Below are positions 25,179 through 34,174 of a stretch of 64,000 nt of DNA, piece after piece. The stretch lies in assembly GCF_018129065.1 (NCBI RefSeq), contig NZ_JAAEDM010000018.1, positions 1 through 64,000 of the forward strand, read 5' to 3'. This DNA comes from Neoroseomonas soli. Lineage in GTDB: Bacteria > Pseudomonadota > Alphaproteobacteria > Acetobacterales > Acetobacteraceae. Under the pieces are notes generated by a model that saw only the letters and a program-made list of their open reading frames with translations, was not told the origin of the DNA and made no database searches. The first letter of the stretch is position 1. Every line of letters starts with the position of its first letter. The translations under genes were made by a program, and so were the position numbers.

Positions 25179-26090
25179 TTCGCGCAGGATGCGCCGGCAA
25201 TGCTCGAGCGAGGCCTCGATCAGGTTGTCCGTCGCCTCCGGCGTGCGGAAGGCGGAATGCGAGGTCAGCACCACGTTCGGCAGCGACGCGAGCGGATGGC
25301 CCGCGGGCAGCGGTTCCTCGACGAAGACATCGAGCCCGGCCGCGCCGATGCGACCGGACTTCAGCGCCTCGGTCAGCGCGGCCTCGTCCACGACCGCGCC
25401 GCGCGCGGTGTTCACGAAGAGCGCGCCGGGCCGCATCTTCGCCAGGCGCTCCGCGCCGAGGAAGCCGCGCGTCTCGTCGTTCAGCAGGAGGTGCAGGCTG
25501 ACGACGTGGCTTTCCGACAGCAGCGTGTCGATGTCGGTGAAGGTGACGCCGGGGTGGGATTTCGGCGTCCGGTTCCAGGCCAGGACCTTCATCCCAGCAC
25601 CGGCGCAGAGCCGCGCCATCTCCGCCCCGATGCCGCCGAAGCCGATGATGCCGACGGTCTTGCCCGTGAGCTGCACCCCGTCCGTGCGCGGCCAGCCGCC
25701 GCCGACGATGGCGTGGTGCATCAGCCCGATGCCGCGCGCGGCCGCCCACATCAGGGAGAAGGCCATCTCGGCCACCGCCGTGTCGCCGTAGCCCTTGATG
25801 ATGTGGACCTTGACGCCGCATTCGGCGTCCAGCGCCTCGGGGTCCATGTAGGACCGCGCGCCGGTGCCCAGGAAGACGATGTGCTTCAGGTCCGGGCAGC
25901 GCTTCACGAGATCGACGGGGAAATGCGTGTGGTCGTCGATCGCGATCTGTACGCCCTTCAGCAGGGCGGGCAGGGCCTCGGCGGCGATGTCGGGGTCTTC
26001 GTGGATCGCGACGGGCAGGTCGCCGGGGCGATGCAGCCGCCGCATGACCTCGGCGAGGGAGGCATTGGCGTCGACGAAGGTTGCGCGCAT
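25170..26090 (-). CDS. D-2-hydroxyacid dehydrogenase (NAD-dependent)
   Basis: 306 residues. NAD-binding GIIGFGGIGAEMARLC around 147-162, catalytic Arg in FVNTARGAVVDEAAL, Glu in GLDVFVEEPLP and His in LTSHSAFRTPEA. The start is ATG 26090, with GAGGAGAAC six bases upstream; an ATG at 26108 would overlap the previous gene and lacks that site. It reduces a 2-oxo acid or oxidises a D-2-hydroxy acid. Placed ten bases after an enolase-superfamily acid-sugar dehydratase-like gene, it is probably in the same catabolic operon. Confidence 0.85.
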   Translation of the reverse strand: MRATFVDANASLAEVMRRLHRPGDLPVAIHEDPDIAAEALPALLKGVQIAIDDHTHFPVDLVKRCPDLKHIVFLGTGARSYMDPEALDAECGVKVHIIKGYGDTAVAEMAFSLMWAAARGIGLMHHAIVGGGWPRTDGVQLTGKTVGIIGFGGIGAEMARLCAGAGMKVLAWNRTPKSHPGVTFTDIDTLLSESHVVSLHLLLNDETRGFLGAERLAKMRPGALFVNTARGAVVDEAALTEALKSGRIGAAGLDVFVEEPLPAGHPLASLPNVVLTSHSAFRTPEATDNLIEASLEHCRRILREGA

Positions 26091-26100
26091 TCCGTTCTCC

Positions 26101-27189
26101 TCACACATCCGCGGCGTGCTTCGCGAGCGCCGCCTCGTCCCACACGATGCCCATGCCCGGCCGCTCCGGCACCAGGGCCATGCCGTCCTTCACCACCAGC
26201 GGTTCGGCCAGCAGGGGCGCGGCGACGTCGAGGTGTTCCAGCAGGTGCGCGGTCGGCGTCGCGTTCATCAGGTGGACGCTGGCTTCCACGAAGATGTGGG
26301 AGGACATCGGCACGCGATGCGCCGCCGCCATCGCCGCCGCGCGCTGCCAGCCGGTGACGCCGCCGATCTTCATCGCATCCGGCATGCAGAGGTCCACGGC
26401 GCCCGCCATCAGCGCCTTGTGCATCGCGGCCGGGCCCCACCAGTTCTCGCCGCCCTGGACCGGAATGGTCAGCCGCCGCGCGAGTTCCGCCAGCCCCGCA
26501 TCATCCTGCACCGGCAGCGGTTCCTCGAGCCATCGCACGTCGAGGTCCTGCAATGCACGGCCACGGCGCTCGGCCTCGGGCAGGGTCAGGGCCTGGTTGT
26601 AGTCCACCAGGATCTCGACCGCGTCGCCCACGGCCGCGCGCACGGCCCGCACGGTGTCGAGGTCGTCCTCCAGCCGCTTCTGCCCGAGCTTGAACTTCAC
26701 CGCGCGCGCACCGAGCGTCGCGACGGCGCGCCCGGCTTCCTCCGCCAGCATCGCCGCGCCCCAGCCGCGCAGGGAGGCATAGATCGGCACCGGCCGCGGT
26801 TCGGCGCCGAGCAACGCGCACAGCGGCAGTCCGGCCCGCACCGCCAGAGCATCCCACATCGCCATGTCGAGCGCCGAGAGCGCGATCTGCACCAGCCCCT
26901 CGGTGCCGAGGATGCGGCCGGCATCGTGCAGGTCCCGCCAGATCGCCGCCGGCGCCAGCGCGCGGCCGACGAGGCCGGCGCCGAGGCTGCGCGCCAGCGC
27001 CGCCGTCGGGCCGAGCGCGGCCGCCGTATAGGGGAAGACATAGGCGGTGCCGGCGGCGCCGTCCTCCGTCCGCACGTCCACGATCACCAGCGGCGCGCGC
27101 GGTATCACGTTCAGGCTGTTGCGCAGCGGCGGGTCGAGCGGCGCGTCCACCGCGCGCACGCGCACCTCCCGGATGATCGGCGTGGTCAT
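26101..27189 (-). CDS. Mandelate racemase/muconate lactonizing enzyme family protein
   Basis: 362-residue enolase-superfamily enzyme with the mandelate-racemase residue set: K165-x-K167 (AVKFKLGQK), metal ligands D196 (ILVDYNQA), E222 (WLEEPLP) and E248 (QGGENWW), the DAMKIGG segment around 271-277 and general base H298 (MSSHIFVEA). Such enzymes abstract the alpha proton of a carboxylate to dehydrate, racemise or cycloisomerise acid sugars and related acids. The specific reaction cannot be told. First gene of a two-gene run with the hydroxyacid dehydrogenase. A galactarolactone cycloisomerase role is conceivable given the uronate locus 18 kb away but unproven. Confidence 0.87.
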   Translation of the reverse strand: MTTPIIREVRVRAVDAPLDPPLRNSLNVIPRAPLVIVDVRTEDGAAGTAYVFPYTAAALGPTAALARSLGAGLVGRALAPAAIWRDLHDAGRILGTEGLVQIALSALDMAMWDALAVRAGLPLCALLGAEPRPVPIYASLRGWGAAMLAEEAGRAVATLGARAVKFKLGQKRLEDDLDTVRAVRAAVGDAVEILVDYNQALTLPEAERRGRALQDLDVRWLEEPLPVQDDAGLAELARRLTIPVQGGENWWGPAAMHKALMAGAVDLCMPDAMKIGGVTGWQRAAAMAAAHRVPMSSHIFVEASVHLMNATPTAHLLEHLDVAAPLLAEPLVVKDGMALVPERPGMGIVWDEAALAKHAADV

Positions 27190-27223
27190 GGGCGGTTCCT
27201 CCGCCCGCGATCCTGCCCGGCGC

Positions 27224-28096
27224 TCAGCCCTTCGTCGAGCCGGCGACCGTCATCAGCGCGACATTCAACTCGGCGCCGAGCAGCACGACATAGACGCTGA
27301 CCCAGAACCACATCAGCAGGCCGACGGTCGCGCCGAGCGGCCCGTACATCAGGTCGTAGGTCGCATAGTTCGACACGTAGAGCGTGAAGGCCGCCGAGGC
27401 CACCGCCCAGAGCAGCGTCGCCACCACCGCCCCCGGCAGCGTCCAGGCCAGCCCGGGATGCCGCCCCGACGGTCCCAGCCGGTAGACCACGACCAGGCCG
27501 ACGAAGACCAGGCCCAGCAGGGTGCTCATGGACATGCCCCGCAGCGCCCAGGCATGCGGGGAAGGCAGGCCGAACAGCGCCGCCACCCCCGGCAGCGCCA
27601 CGAGGGACGCGATCGCCAGCGTCGCCGCCAGCGTGATCGACAGCGTGATGCCGATGGCGAGCAGGTGGTAGTGGAAGAAGCCGCGCTGTTCGGTGACGTC
27701 ATGCGCCATGTTCAGCGCGCCGATCATCGCTCGCGTGCCGGCCGAGGCCGACCAGATCGCGACGCCACCCGAGACGATGGCGCCCCATTCCAGCCGCGGC
27801 CGGGGCGCGGTGACCAGGTCGTGCAGCCGCGCGGCAATGAGGTCGAAGGTTTCCTCCGGCACCAGTTCGCGCAGCACCTCGAGCTGAGGTTCGACCGTCG
27901 CCTTGTCGAAGACCAGGCCATAGACCAGCACCAGCAGGAAGATGCCGGGGAAGAGCGCCAGCATGGCGTAGAAAGCGCAGCCCGCCGCGGTCAGCGAGAT
28001 CCGGTCCGACGCCGCCGCGCGCATGACGCGGCGCGCGATCGCGATGGCGCCTTCCCGGCGCGAGGGGTGACTCCGCAAGGGCGGCATGACGTCCAT
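27224..28096 (-). CDS. YihY/BrkB-family inner membrane protein
   Basis: 290 residues with six hydrophobic segments. LTAAGCAFYAMLALFPGIFL is the first-helix signature of the family; IVSGGVAIWSASAGTRAMIG, the ALPGAVVATLLWAVASAAFT helix and MYGPLGATVGLLMWFWVSVY are also diagnostic. The family is often annotated as virulence factor BrkB or mis-named ribonuclease BN; real function is unknown. Start at 28096 (MDVMPP) or 28087 (MPPLRS), neither with a good ribosome site. Confidence 0.85.
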   Translation of the reverse strand: MDVMPPLRSHPSRREGAIAIARRVMRAAASDRISLTAAGCAFYAMLALFPGIFLLVLVYGLVFDKATVEPQLEVLRELVPEETFDLIAARLHDLVTAPRPRLEWGAIVSGGVAIWSASAGTRAMIGALNMAHDVTEQRGFFHYHLLAIGITLSITLAATLAIASLVALPGVAALFGLPSPHAWALRGMSMSTLLGLVFVGLVVVYRLGPSGRHPGLAWTLPGAVVATLLWAVASAAFTLYVSNYATYDLMYGPLGATVGLLMWFWVSVYVVLLGAELNVALMTVAGSTKG

Positions 28097-28139
28097 GCCG
28101 CATGAGGTAGGCCAGATCGGCGCTCGGGGAAATGTTCCG

Positions 28140-28448
28140 TCAACGGGGCGGCGGCGAGGAGGCAGTCTCCGGCGGGCGCTGCCGGTCCGTGGCGGCCCGC
28201 AACTCCAGCGGCGTGATCCGTCCGTCCTGGTCGGTATCCAGCCGCTGGAGCAGGGCGGCGAGCGTATTGCCCGTGGGTGTACCCGGTCCCGCCATGTTGG
28301 CGGGACGCTGCTGCACTGTTTGCAGCGTGGCGGCGAACTCCTGTCCGCCGCCGGCAGCCTGAAGCCGAGCCGCGTCCTGCTGGCTCTGCATGCGGAACGC
28401 CCGGATCGCCTGGGGGGCGGTGAGTGACCTCTCCGGGGTGATCTGCAT
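28140..28448 (-). CDS. Small EF-hand protein
   Basis: 102 residues with AAGGAG seven bases before the ATG. One canonical EF-hand loop, D-T-D-Q-D-G-R-I-T-P-L-E (LDTDQDGRITPLEL), sits near residues 75-88, with calcium ligands at positions 1, 3, 5 and 12 all acidic. The rest is Gln/Ala-rich (RMQSQQDAARLQAAGGGQ) with no signal peptide or membrane segment. The helix before the loop (TLAALLQRL) completes half of an EF-hand pair; no second loop is seen, so it may dimerise. Cytoplasmic calcium binding is the likely activity; role unknown. Confidence 0.7.
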   Translation of the reverse strand: MQITPERSLTAPQAIRAFRMQSQQDAARLQAAGGGQEFAATLQTVQQRPANMAGPGTPTGNTLAALLQRLDTDQDGRITPLELRAATDRQRPPETASSPPPR

Positions 28449-28538
28449 GGCTGCGAACTCCTTGATGGTGGAACGCCCGTCCTTCTGCCGAGCGGCCCCG
28501 TCCTGGGGCGGACAGGGCATTGCACGGGGCGTGCCAGA

Positions 28539-28661
28539 GAAGGTCGGGGGAGGGTGAACCTCCCCCGAACCCCCTCCCTTCTTTGGTTTTTTGGCGCCGG
28601 CCCCGGCGGTCAGTTCCCAGAAGCCAAAGAAGGTTGAGGGGGGTGCGGGGGGAGAAGTTCC
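28539..28661. repeat. C-rich intergenic repeat, copies 2 (direct) and 3 (inverted)
   Basis: 28539-28593 matches the element at 10605-10670 (GAAGGTCGGGGGAGGGTGAA, then ACCTCCCCCGAACCCCCTCC, then CTTCTTTGG). 28609-28661 is the same element inverted: CCAAAGAAGG reads back to CCTTCTTTGG, and GTCAGTTCCCAG matches CTTTTGGGGACTGAC. The two copies face each other around a short GC core, so the whole could fold into a long imperfect hairpin. They fill the gap between the EF-hand and methyltransferase genes. Confidence 0.7.
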
Positions 28662-28674
28662 CTTCTCCCCCCGC
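28645..28674 (-). terminator. Strong hairpin after the methyltransferase gene
   Basis: GCGGGGGGAGAAG (28645-28657) and CTTCTCCCCCCGC (28662-28674) are a perfect 13-bp stem with a TTCC loop, ending one base before the methyltransferase stop codon on the minus strand. It is well placed to end the small minus-strand operon 30267 to 28676. Confidence 0.6.
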
Positions 28675-28675
28675 C

Positions 28676-29584
28676 TCACGCCAGAAGCGCGAAGGTCAGC
28701 TCGTGCTTGTTGTGGAACCCATGGAAAACCTGGGCTCCCGGTATCGCCGCGAAGGCTGCCGCCGTGTCGTGGTCCGTCTCGCCCTGGAATTTCAGCGTGC
28801 AGACGAAGTTCCGTGCTGCCCCGGCTTCCCGCCACCGCTGCACGAGTGCCAGCAGCCGGGCCGGGTAGCAGATGATGTCCGAGAACAGCCAATCCACCGG
28901 CACTTCCTGCCGGGGATCGAGTCCAAAGGCGCTCTCCTGCCGGCAGGAAACGCCGGGCATGGCTGCGATGGCCGGGTCGAGCGGCGCCTTGTCCACCGCC
29001 GTGACGCGCGCGCCGAGCCGCGCCAGCGCCCAGGTCCATCCGCCGGGGGAGGCGCCGAGGTCGAGGCAGGTCTCGCCCGGCTGCGGATGGCGGCCGATCC
29101 GGGTCAGGGCTTCCCAGAGTTTCAGGTAGGCGCGGGAGGGCGGGCCCTCGCGGTCCTCGGCGAAGCGGACCTCGCCGTTCACGAAGGGGCTGGCCTTGGT
29201 GGGGCTGGCAAGCATCCGCTCCGGCGCGAGCAGCGTCCAGGCGCCCAGATGCGCACCCGGCGCGGGTTCGGGGAAGACCAGCGGGCGGGCCTTCACCGGT
29301 GGCAGGCGGTCGGCGATCAGGGCCGAGCGGCGGTGGTGCAGCAACGGGTAATGCGACCAGTTGCGCTGGATGGCGCGCAGCGCGTCGGCGCCGGCCTTGA
29401 CGGACGGGGCCGGGATCTCGCGGGGATCGGTCCAGACATCCAGCGCCCAAGGGGCGGGAACGGGGGTGTCGGGGGACAGCGCCAGCCGCCCGTGCCAGGC
29501 CCCGAGACGGGCGCCGGCGCGACGGAGGTCTTCCTCGAGGTCGCGCTCGAAGCCTTCGGCCGCCAGGTAGGCGCTGCGGATCAC
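28676..29584 (-). CDS. RlmM-like SAM-dependent 2'-O-methyltransferase
   Basis: 302 residues. The C-terminal half is an FtsJ/RrmJ-type fold: SAM loop CLDLGASPGGWTWALARLG, then an acidic VDWLFSDIICYPARL and FVCTLKFQGETDHD supplying the catalytic D and K seen in 2'-O-methyltransferases. The N-terminal half has no clear motif, as in RlmM, which modifies C2498 of 23S rRNA. The start is GTG at 29584, overlapping the DUF423 stop (GTGA); the longer frame upstream only shadows the DUF423 gene. Substrate RNA is inferred from the fold. Confidence 0.75.
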   Translation of the reverse strand: MIRSAYLAAEGFERDLEEDLRRAGARLGAWHGRLALSPDTPVPAPWALDVWTDPREIPAPSVKAGADALRAIQRNWSHYPLLHHRRSALIADRLPPVKARPLVFPEPAPGAHLGAWTLLAPERMLASPTKASPFVNGEVRFAEDREGPPSRAYLKLWEALTRIGRHPQPGETCLDLGASPGGWTWALARLGARVTAVDKAPLDPAIAAMPGVSCRQESAFGLDPRQEVPVDWLFSDIICYPARLLALVQRWREAGAARNFVCTLKFQGETDHDTAAAFAAIPGAQVFHGFHNKHELTFALLA

Positions 29585-29943
29585 CGCTTCAGCGCCGCCA
29601 GCGCCAGCAGCGCCCAGCCAGCCATCAGCAACATGCCGCCGATGGGTGCTGCGCCCCCGAGCGAGGGGTTGCCAAGTGCGCTCCACCACACCGCGGCGCA
29701 GAACATGACGGTGCCGAGCGAGAAGGCCGCGCCGGCGAGATGCGCCAGCCGGCGGCCACTCTCGGCCATCAGCCCCGCGGCGATCAGTGCGAGGGCGTGC
29801 CACCCCTGGATCATCAGCGCGTTGTCCACCGCGCGGCGCTGAACGCCATCGAAGCCCGCGGGGGTGCCGTGGGCGGCCCAGGCCGAGAGGCCGACGACGA
29901 TGAGCCCGGCGATCGCGCCGAGAAAGAGCCAGAGACGATGCAT
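29581..29943 (-). CDS. DUF423 family membrane protein
   Basis: 120 residues, four hydrophobic helices. FLGAIAGLIVVGLSAWAAHG, the motif DNALMIQGWHALALIAAG and the terminal GGAAPIGGMLLMAGWALLAL match the DUF423 (YgdD) family found in many bacteria beside rRNA methyltransferase genes, the same arrangement as here and in the ygdD-rlmM pair of enterobacteria. Function unknown. Its last bases overlap the methyltransferase GTG. Confidence 0.82.
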   Translation of the reverse strand: MHRLWLFLGAIAGLIVVGLSAWAAHGTPAGFDGVQRRAVDNALMIQGWHALALIAAGLMAESGRRLAHLAGAAFSLGTVMFCAAVWWSALGNPSLGGAAPIGGMLLMAGWALLALAALKR

Positions 29944-29985
29944 GGTTCGGTGCTTACGCGCGCCGTGCGCCGGCGGCCAGGGGTG

Positions 29986-30267
29986 TCAGTGGCGGCGGAA
30001 GAGCCGCCGCACCCGGTCCGCCGCAGCCGCCAGGCGGCGACGCAGGGCCGCCTCGGCCCCCTCCACCCGCGCCACCTGGTGGGGCCAGCGGCGCCGCACC
30101 CAGCCCCAGCGGCGGGCGGCCCAGATGTGCTGGTCGCGCAGGACGAAGACGCCGAGGGCAAGGAAAAGGAACCCCTGCAGGAGCGGCAGCACCATGCCGA
30201 GCACGCCAAGCGCCAGCAGTGTCCAGCCCGTCACCTTGCGGGAGAGGGAGGGGCGCAGGATGACCAT
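29986..30267 (-). CDS. Small two-helix membrane protein, PGPGW-like
   Basis: 93 residues. Two adjacent hydrophobic stretches (about 13-28 and 30-45: GWTLLALGVLGMVLPLLQGF, LFLALGVFVLRDQH) followed by a strongly basic helix to the end (RRRLAAAADRVRRLFRRH). The pattern resembles the PGPGW-type small transmembrane family but the P-G-P-G itself is absent. Lies 42 bp upstream of the DUF423 gene on the same strand. Confidence 0.6.
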   Translation of the reverse strand: MVILRPSLSRKVTGWTLLALGVLGMVLPLLQGFLFLALGVFVLRDQHIWAARRWGWVRRRWPHQVARVEGAEAALRRRLAAAADRVRRLFRRH

Positions 30268-30412
30268 GGCGCTTCAAATGGGCCGCGACGGGGCGCGGTG
30301 CAACCGCGCCCCTGTGCATCAGGTGCTTGTCTTCTTCCCGCTCGGCGGACGCGTGCCGGGGCGGGTTTGCCGCGGCGCAGGCAGGTGTGGCGACTGCGCC
30401 CGGCGGCGGTCG

Positions 30413-31804
30413 TCAGATGTGCAGCGGCTTGTCCCAGGCCGCCATCGCCGCTTCCTTCACCGCCTCGTTGAGCGAGGGATGCGCGTGGCTGACGCGTGCG
30501 ATGTCCTCGGCCGAGGCGCCGAACTCGATCGCGATGGCGATCTCGGCGATCAGTGTCCCTGCATCCGGGCCGATGATGTGCGCGCCGAGCACCTTGTCCG
30601 TCGCCTTGTCCGCCAGGACCTTCACGAAGCCGTCCGTCGCGCCCATCGCGCGCGCGCGGCCGTTGGCCATGAAGGGGAACTTGCCGACCTTGTAGGCCGT
30701 GCCCGCGGCCTTCAGCGTTTCCTCGGTCGCGCCGACCGAGGCGACCTCCGGCCACGTATAGACCACGCCCGGAATGGCATCGTAGTTGATGTGCGGCTTC
30801 TGGCCGGCGAGCATCTCGGCGAGCGCGTAGCCCTCGTCCTCCGCCTTGTGGGCGAGCATCGCGCCGGCGATCGCGTCGCCGATGGCGTAGATGCCGGGGA
30901 CGCTGGTGGCGAAATGGGCGTCGGTCTTCACGCGGCCGCGCTCGTCCAGCGCCACGCCCACGGCATCGAGGCCGAGGCCCGCCACATAGGGGCGGCGACC
31001 GATGGACAGCAGCACGACGTCGGCGCGGATCTCCTCCGCGGCGCCGCCGGCGGCGGGCTCCACCTTCAGCGTCACGCCCGTGTCGTCCGTCGCCGCGCTG
31101 GTGACCTTCGACTTCAGGCGGAACTTCATGCCCTGCTTGGTCAGGATGCGCTCGAACTGCTTGCGGACTTCGCCATCCATGCCGGGCAGGATGCCGTCGA
31201 GGAACTCGATCACCGTCACCTCGGCGCCCAGGCGGCGCCAGACGGAACCGAGTTCGAGGCCGATCACGCCGCCGCCGATGACCACCAGATGCTTCGGCAC
31301 GGATTCGAGTTCCAGCGCGCCGGTGGAGGTGACGATGCGCTTCTCGTCCACCTCGACGCCCTTCAGCGGGGTGGAATCGCTGCCGGTGGCGATGACGATG
31401 TGCTTCGCCGCGTAGTCGGTGCCGGCGACGTTCACCACGCCGGGGGCGGCGATGCGGCCCTCGCCCTTCAGCCAGGTGACCTTGTTCTTCTTGAACAGGA
31501 ACTCCACGCCCTTGACGTTGGCGCCGACGACCTCGGCCTTGCGGGCCTGCATCTTCGCGAGGTCCAGCGTCACCTGGCCGACGCCGATGCCGTGGTCGGC
31601 GAGGTGGTGGGCCGTCTCCTCATAGACCTCGGAGGAGTGCAGCAGCGCCTTGGACGGGATGCAGCCGATGTTGAGGCAGGTCCCGCCGAGCGTCTCCCGC
31701 TTCTCGACGCAGGCGACCTTCATGCCGAGCTGCGCCGCGCGGATGGCGCAGACATAGCCGCCGGGGCCGGCGCCGATCACGATGACGTCGAAGGATTCGG
31801 GCAT
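30413..31804 (-). CDS. lpdA: Dihydrolipoyl dehydrogenase
   Basis: 463-residue class I pyridine nucleotide-disulfide oxidoreductase. FAD loop [20 protein letters not shown] at 9-28, redox disulfide C43-C48 ([13 protein letters not shown]), NAD loop [16 protein letters not shown] near 176, FAD loop 2 [18 protein letters not shown], and the active-site H442-x-x-x-x-E447 (HAHPSLNE). It reoxidises lipoamide of 2-oxoacid dehydrogenase or glycine cleavage complexes. It stands alone here; no E1 or E2 gene is adjacent. The start at 31804 is at the family N-terminus ([10 protein letters not shown]). Confidence 0.95.
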   Translation of the reverse strand: MPESFDVIVIGAGPGGYVCAIRAAQLGMKVACVEKRETLGGTCLNIGCIPSKALLHSSEVYEETAHHLADHGIGVGQVTLDLAKMQARKAEVVGANVKGVEFLFKKNKVTWLKGEGRIAAPGVVNVAGTDYAAKHIVIATGSDSTPLKGVEVDEKRIVTSTGALELESVPKHLVVIGGGVIGLELGSVWRRLGAEVTVIEFLDGILPGMDGEVRKQFERILTKQGMKFRLKSKVTSAATDDTGVTLKVEPAAGGAAEEIRADVVLLSIGRRPYVAGLGLDAVGVALDERGRVKTDAHFATSVPGIYAIGDAIAGAMLAHKAEDEGYALAEMLAGQKPHINYDAIPGVVYTWPEVASVGATEETLKAAGTAYKVGKFPFMANGRARAMGATDGFVKVLADKATDKVLGAHIIGPDAGTLIAEIAIAIEFGASAEDIARVSHAHPSLNEAVKEAAMAAWDKPLHI

Positions 31805-31972
31805 GGGTCGGTCGTCCTGGGCTCGCGGCTTCGGAAAGGCGCGCGGAGGGTGCCTGCCCCCGCGCGCCGGATCAATGCGCGGAGAACCCCTTGGGCCGCG
31901 CCGCGTCAAGCGCTTATCCTGACGGGCAGGCAGGCGCCGGCAGACGCGCCGCCCGAGGAGAGGAAGTATCGC

Positions 31973-32971
31973 ATGTCCGACCGGGAGTTCACCCGCATCG
32001 CGCCCACGCGCCGGCAGTTGCTGGCGGCGGGGGCGGCCAGCCTGGCGGCGCCGGGCCTTGCCCGCGCGCAGGGGCGGTTCCCGGACCGGCCGATCCAGAT
32101 CGTCGTGCCCTGGCCGGCAGGGGGCTCGGCGGATGTCCAGCTGCGGTCCATCGGGGACATCGCGAGCCGCACCCTCGGCCAGCCGGTGGTGATCCAGAAC
32201 CGGCCCGGCGCCGGCGGGACGCTCGGGCCCATGACGGTCGCCCAGCAGGCCCGGCCGGACGGCTACACGCTGACGCAGATGCACCTGTCCGTGCTGCGCC
32301 GGCCCTGGATGATGCGGACCCCGCAATGGGACCCGATCGCCGACTTCACCCACATCATCGGCATGACCGGCTGGCTGTTCGGCTGCGCCGTCAAGTCCGA
32401 CAGCCGGTTCCAGACCTGGCAGGAGATGATCGCCTATGCGCGCGCCAATCCGGGCAAGCTGAACTACACCACCTCCGGCATTGGCACGACCAACCACCTG
32501 GCGATGGAAACGATCCAGGAAAAGGAGAACATCCAGCTCACCCACGTTCCCTATCGCGGGTCGAACGAGGCGGTGACCGCGGTGATCGGCGGTCAGGTGG
32601 ACATGGTCTGCGACAGCAGCACCTGGGCGCCCTTCGTCGAGAGCGGGCAGATGCGCGCCCTCTCGGTCTGGACGGCCGAGCGCGTCCAGCGCTTCGCCAA
32701 CGTGCCGACGCTGAAGGAGCTCGGCTACGACCTCGTCGTGACCTCGCCCTACGGCGTCAGCGGCCCGAAGGGGATGGACGAGGGCGTGGTCCGCATCCTG
32801 CACGACGTGATGAAGGACGCGCTGATGTCGCCGGAGAACACCGAGGTCCGCTCCCGCTTCGACATGCCGCTGGTCTACCAGGACACGCGGTCCTACCGCG
32901 CCTTCATCGCCGAACGGGTCGAATACGAGAAGGCGATGGTCCGGCGGCTCGGCCTGACGCTGGACGGCTGA
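31973..32971 (+). CDS. Bug-family periplasmic receptor
   Basis: 332 residues. A twin-arginine-like signal ([20 protein letters not shown], cleavage after ARAQ) precedes the Bug start [20 protein letters not shown]. Later signatures are [18 protein letters not shown], the [20 protein letters not shown] segment and a [15 protein letters not shown] loop. GAGGAGAGGAAG lies upstream. Divergent from lpdA and followed after 10 bp by a second Bug gene; no tctA/tctB genes accompany them. Ligand probably a small carboxylate. Confidence 0.9.
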   Translation: MSDREFTRIAPTRRQLLAAGAASLAAPGLARAQGRFPDRPIQIVVPWPAGGSADVQLRSIGDIASRTLGQPVVIQNRPGAGGTLGPMTVAQQARPDGYTLTQMHLSVLRRPWMMRTPQWDPIADFTHIIGMTGWLFGCAVKSDSRFQTWQEMIAYARANPGKLNYTTSGIGTTNHLAMETIQEKENIQLTHVPYRGSNEAVTAVIGGQVDMVCDSSTWAPFVESGQMRALSVWTAERVQRFANVPTLKELGYDLVVTSPYGVSGPKGMDEGVVRILHDVMKDALMSPENTEVRSRFDMPLVYQDTRSYRAFIAERVEYEKAMVRRLGLTLDG

Positions 32972-32981
32972 GGAGGCAGGG

Positions 32982-33950
32982 ATGATGACGCTGCGACGGA
33001 CACTTCTTCTCGCGGGGGCGTCCGTCGCCCTCGCGCGGCCTTCGCTCGGCCAGGGGCGCTTCCCCAATCGGCCGGTGCGCTTCCTCATTCCCTGGGCGCC
33101 CGGCGGCGCGCTGGACGGCTTCATGCGGCTCCAGGCCGAGATGTTCCAGCGCGAGTTCGGCCAGCCGCTGATCATCGAGAACCGGCCCGGCGCGCGCGGC
33201 ACGCTCGCCGCGATCCAACTCGTCACGCAGACGCGGCCGGATGGCTACACCATCGCGCACCACCACCTCTCGGTGATCCGCCATCCCTTCCTGACGCGGC
33301 GGCCGACCTGGGACCCGGTGAACGACTTCACCTACGTCATGCAGCAGACGGGCTTCGTCTTCGGGCATGTGGTGCATCCGGCCTCGGGCTGGAACACGCT
33401 GGCCGACATGTGGGCCGAGGCGCGGCGGCGGCCGGGGGAACTCAGCTACGGCACCTCGGGCATCGCCACCTCGAACCACCTGGCGCAGGAGGAGCTTTGC
33501 GAGAAGGAAGGCGTGCAGATGATCCACGTGCCCTACCGGGGCACGAGCGAGAACATCACCGCCATGCTGGCGCGCCAGCTCGACGTCATCGCCAATTCCA
33601 ATGCCTGGATGCCGAACGTCGAGGCCGGCCAGCTCAGGCTGCTCGCCGTCTGGACGCGCAACCGGCTGCGCGCCTTCCCCGACGTGCCGACGCTGCAGGA
33701 CCTCGGCTACGGGATGGTCGTGACGTCGCCCTACGGCATCGCGGGGCCGAAGGGGATGGACCCGGAGGCCACGGAGTTCCTGCACCAGGCCTTCAAGAAG
33801 ATGCAGTACAGCGATCCGATCCAGGCCTACATGCAGCGCAACGACATGCCCGACGAATACCTCGGGCCGGCGGACTACACCGCCTTCGCGCGCGAGCGTG
33901 CGGCGTACGAACAGCGCATGGTGACGAGGCTCAACCTCAGCATCGACTGA
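32982..33950 (+). CDS. Bug-family periplasmic receptor, tandem paralogue
   Basis: 322 residues. Signal [20 protein letters not shown] with a likely cut near LGQG, then [52 protein letters not shown] and [18 protein letters not shown]. It shares most landmarks with the receptor just upstream (same DGYT-I/L-x-x-x-H-LSV, same PYRG and GPKGMD), so the two are a tandem duplication that has since diverged. An upstream GAGGAGGCAG serves as ribosome site. No permease genes are in view. Confidence 0.9.
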   Translation: MMTLRRTLLLAGASVALARPSLGQGRFPNRPVRFLIPWAPGGALDGFMRLQAEMFQREFGQPLIIENRPGARGTLAAIQLVTQTRPDGYTIAHHHLSVIRHPFLTRRPTWDPVNDFTYVMQQTGFVFGHVVHPASGWNTLADMWAEARRRPGELSYGTSGIATSNHLAQEELCEKEGVQMIHVPYRGTSENITAMLARQLDVIANSNAWMPNVEAGQLRLLAVWTRNRLRAFPDVPTLQDLGYGMVVTSPYGIAGPKGMDPEATEFLHQAFKKMQYSDPIQAYMQRNDMPDEYLGPADYTAFARERAAYEQRMVTRLNLSID

Positions 33951-33993
33951 CACGCCGCGCAGACGGCGAATGCATGGCAGGCAGGAAGAAGCG

Positions 33994-34098
33994 ATGACCG
34001 CCACGCGCCGGCGTCGCCAGGTGCTCGCCGCCGCGACGCTGCCGGCGGAGAGCCCGGCCGGTGCGGCTGGGCGCCAGGCGCGAAGCATCCGGGGCTGA
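33994..34098 (+). pseudogene. Probable stump of a third Bug receptor (signal peptide only)
   Basis: 34 codons beginning MTATRRRRQVLAAATLPA, with AGGAAGAAG just upstream, then PAESPAGAAGRQARSIRG and a stop. The start, twin-arginine-like RRRRQVLAAATL run and position 43 bp after two Bug genes all look like the first part of another exported receptor, but the mature domain is missing. It is most likely the remains of a third tandem copy; a genuine 34-residue peptide is less likely. Confidence 0.45.
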
Positions 34099-34174
34099 CG
34101 GGCGAGGCACCCGCGCCCATGCCGCGACCGCGTTGTTCGGCGGGCCGCAGGCAGCCGCGCCGGCCTGCCGGCGG

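Noticed and set aside
29864-31972. Long plus-strand frame running into the first tandem Bug gene
   Set aside because: Antisense shadow of lpdA. The real gene starts at 31973, with a ribosome site and a signal peptide.
31805-33226. Minus-strand extension of lpdA to 937 codons
   Set aside because: The extension is antisense to the Bug genes; the flavoprotein N-terminus begins at 31804.
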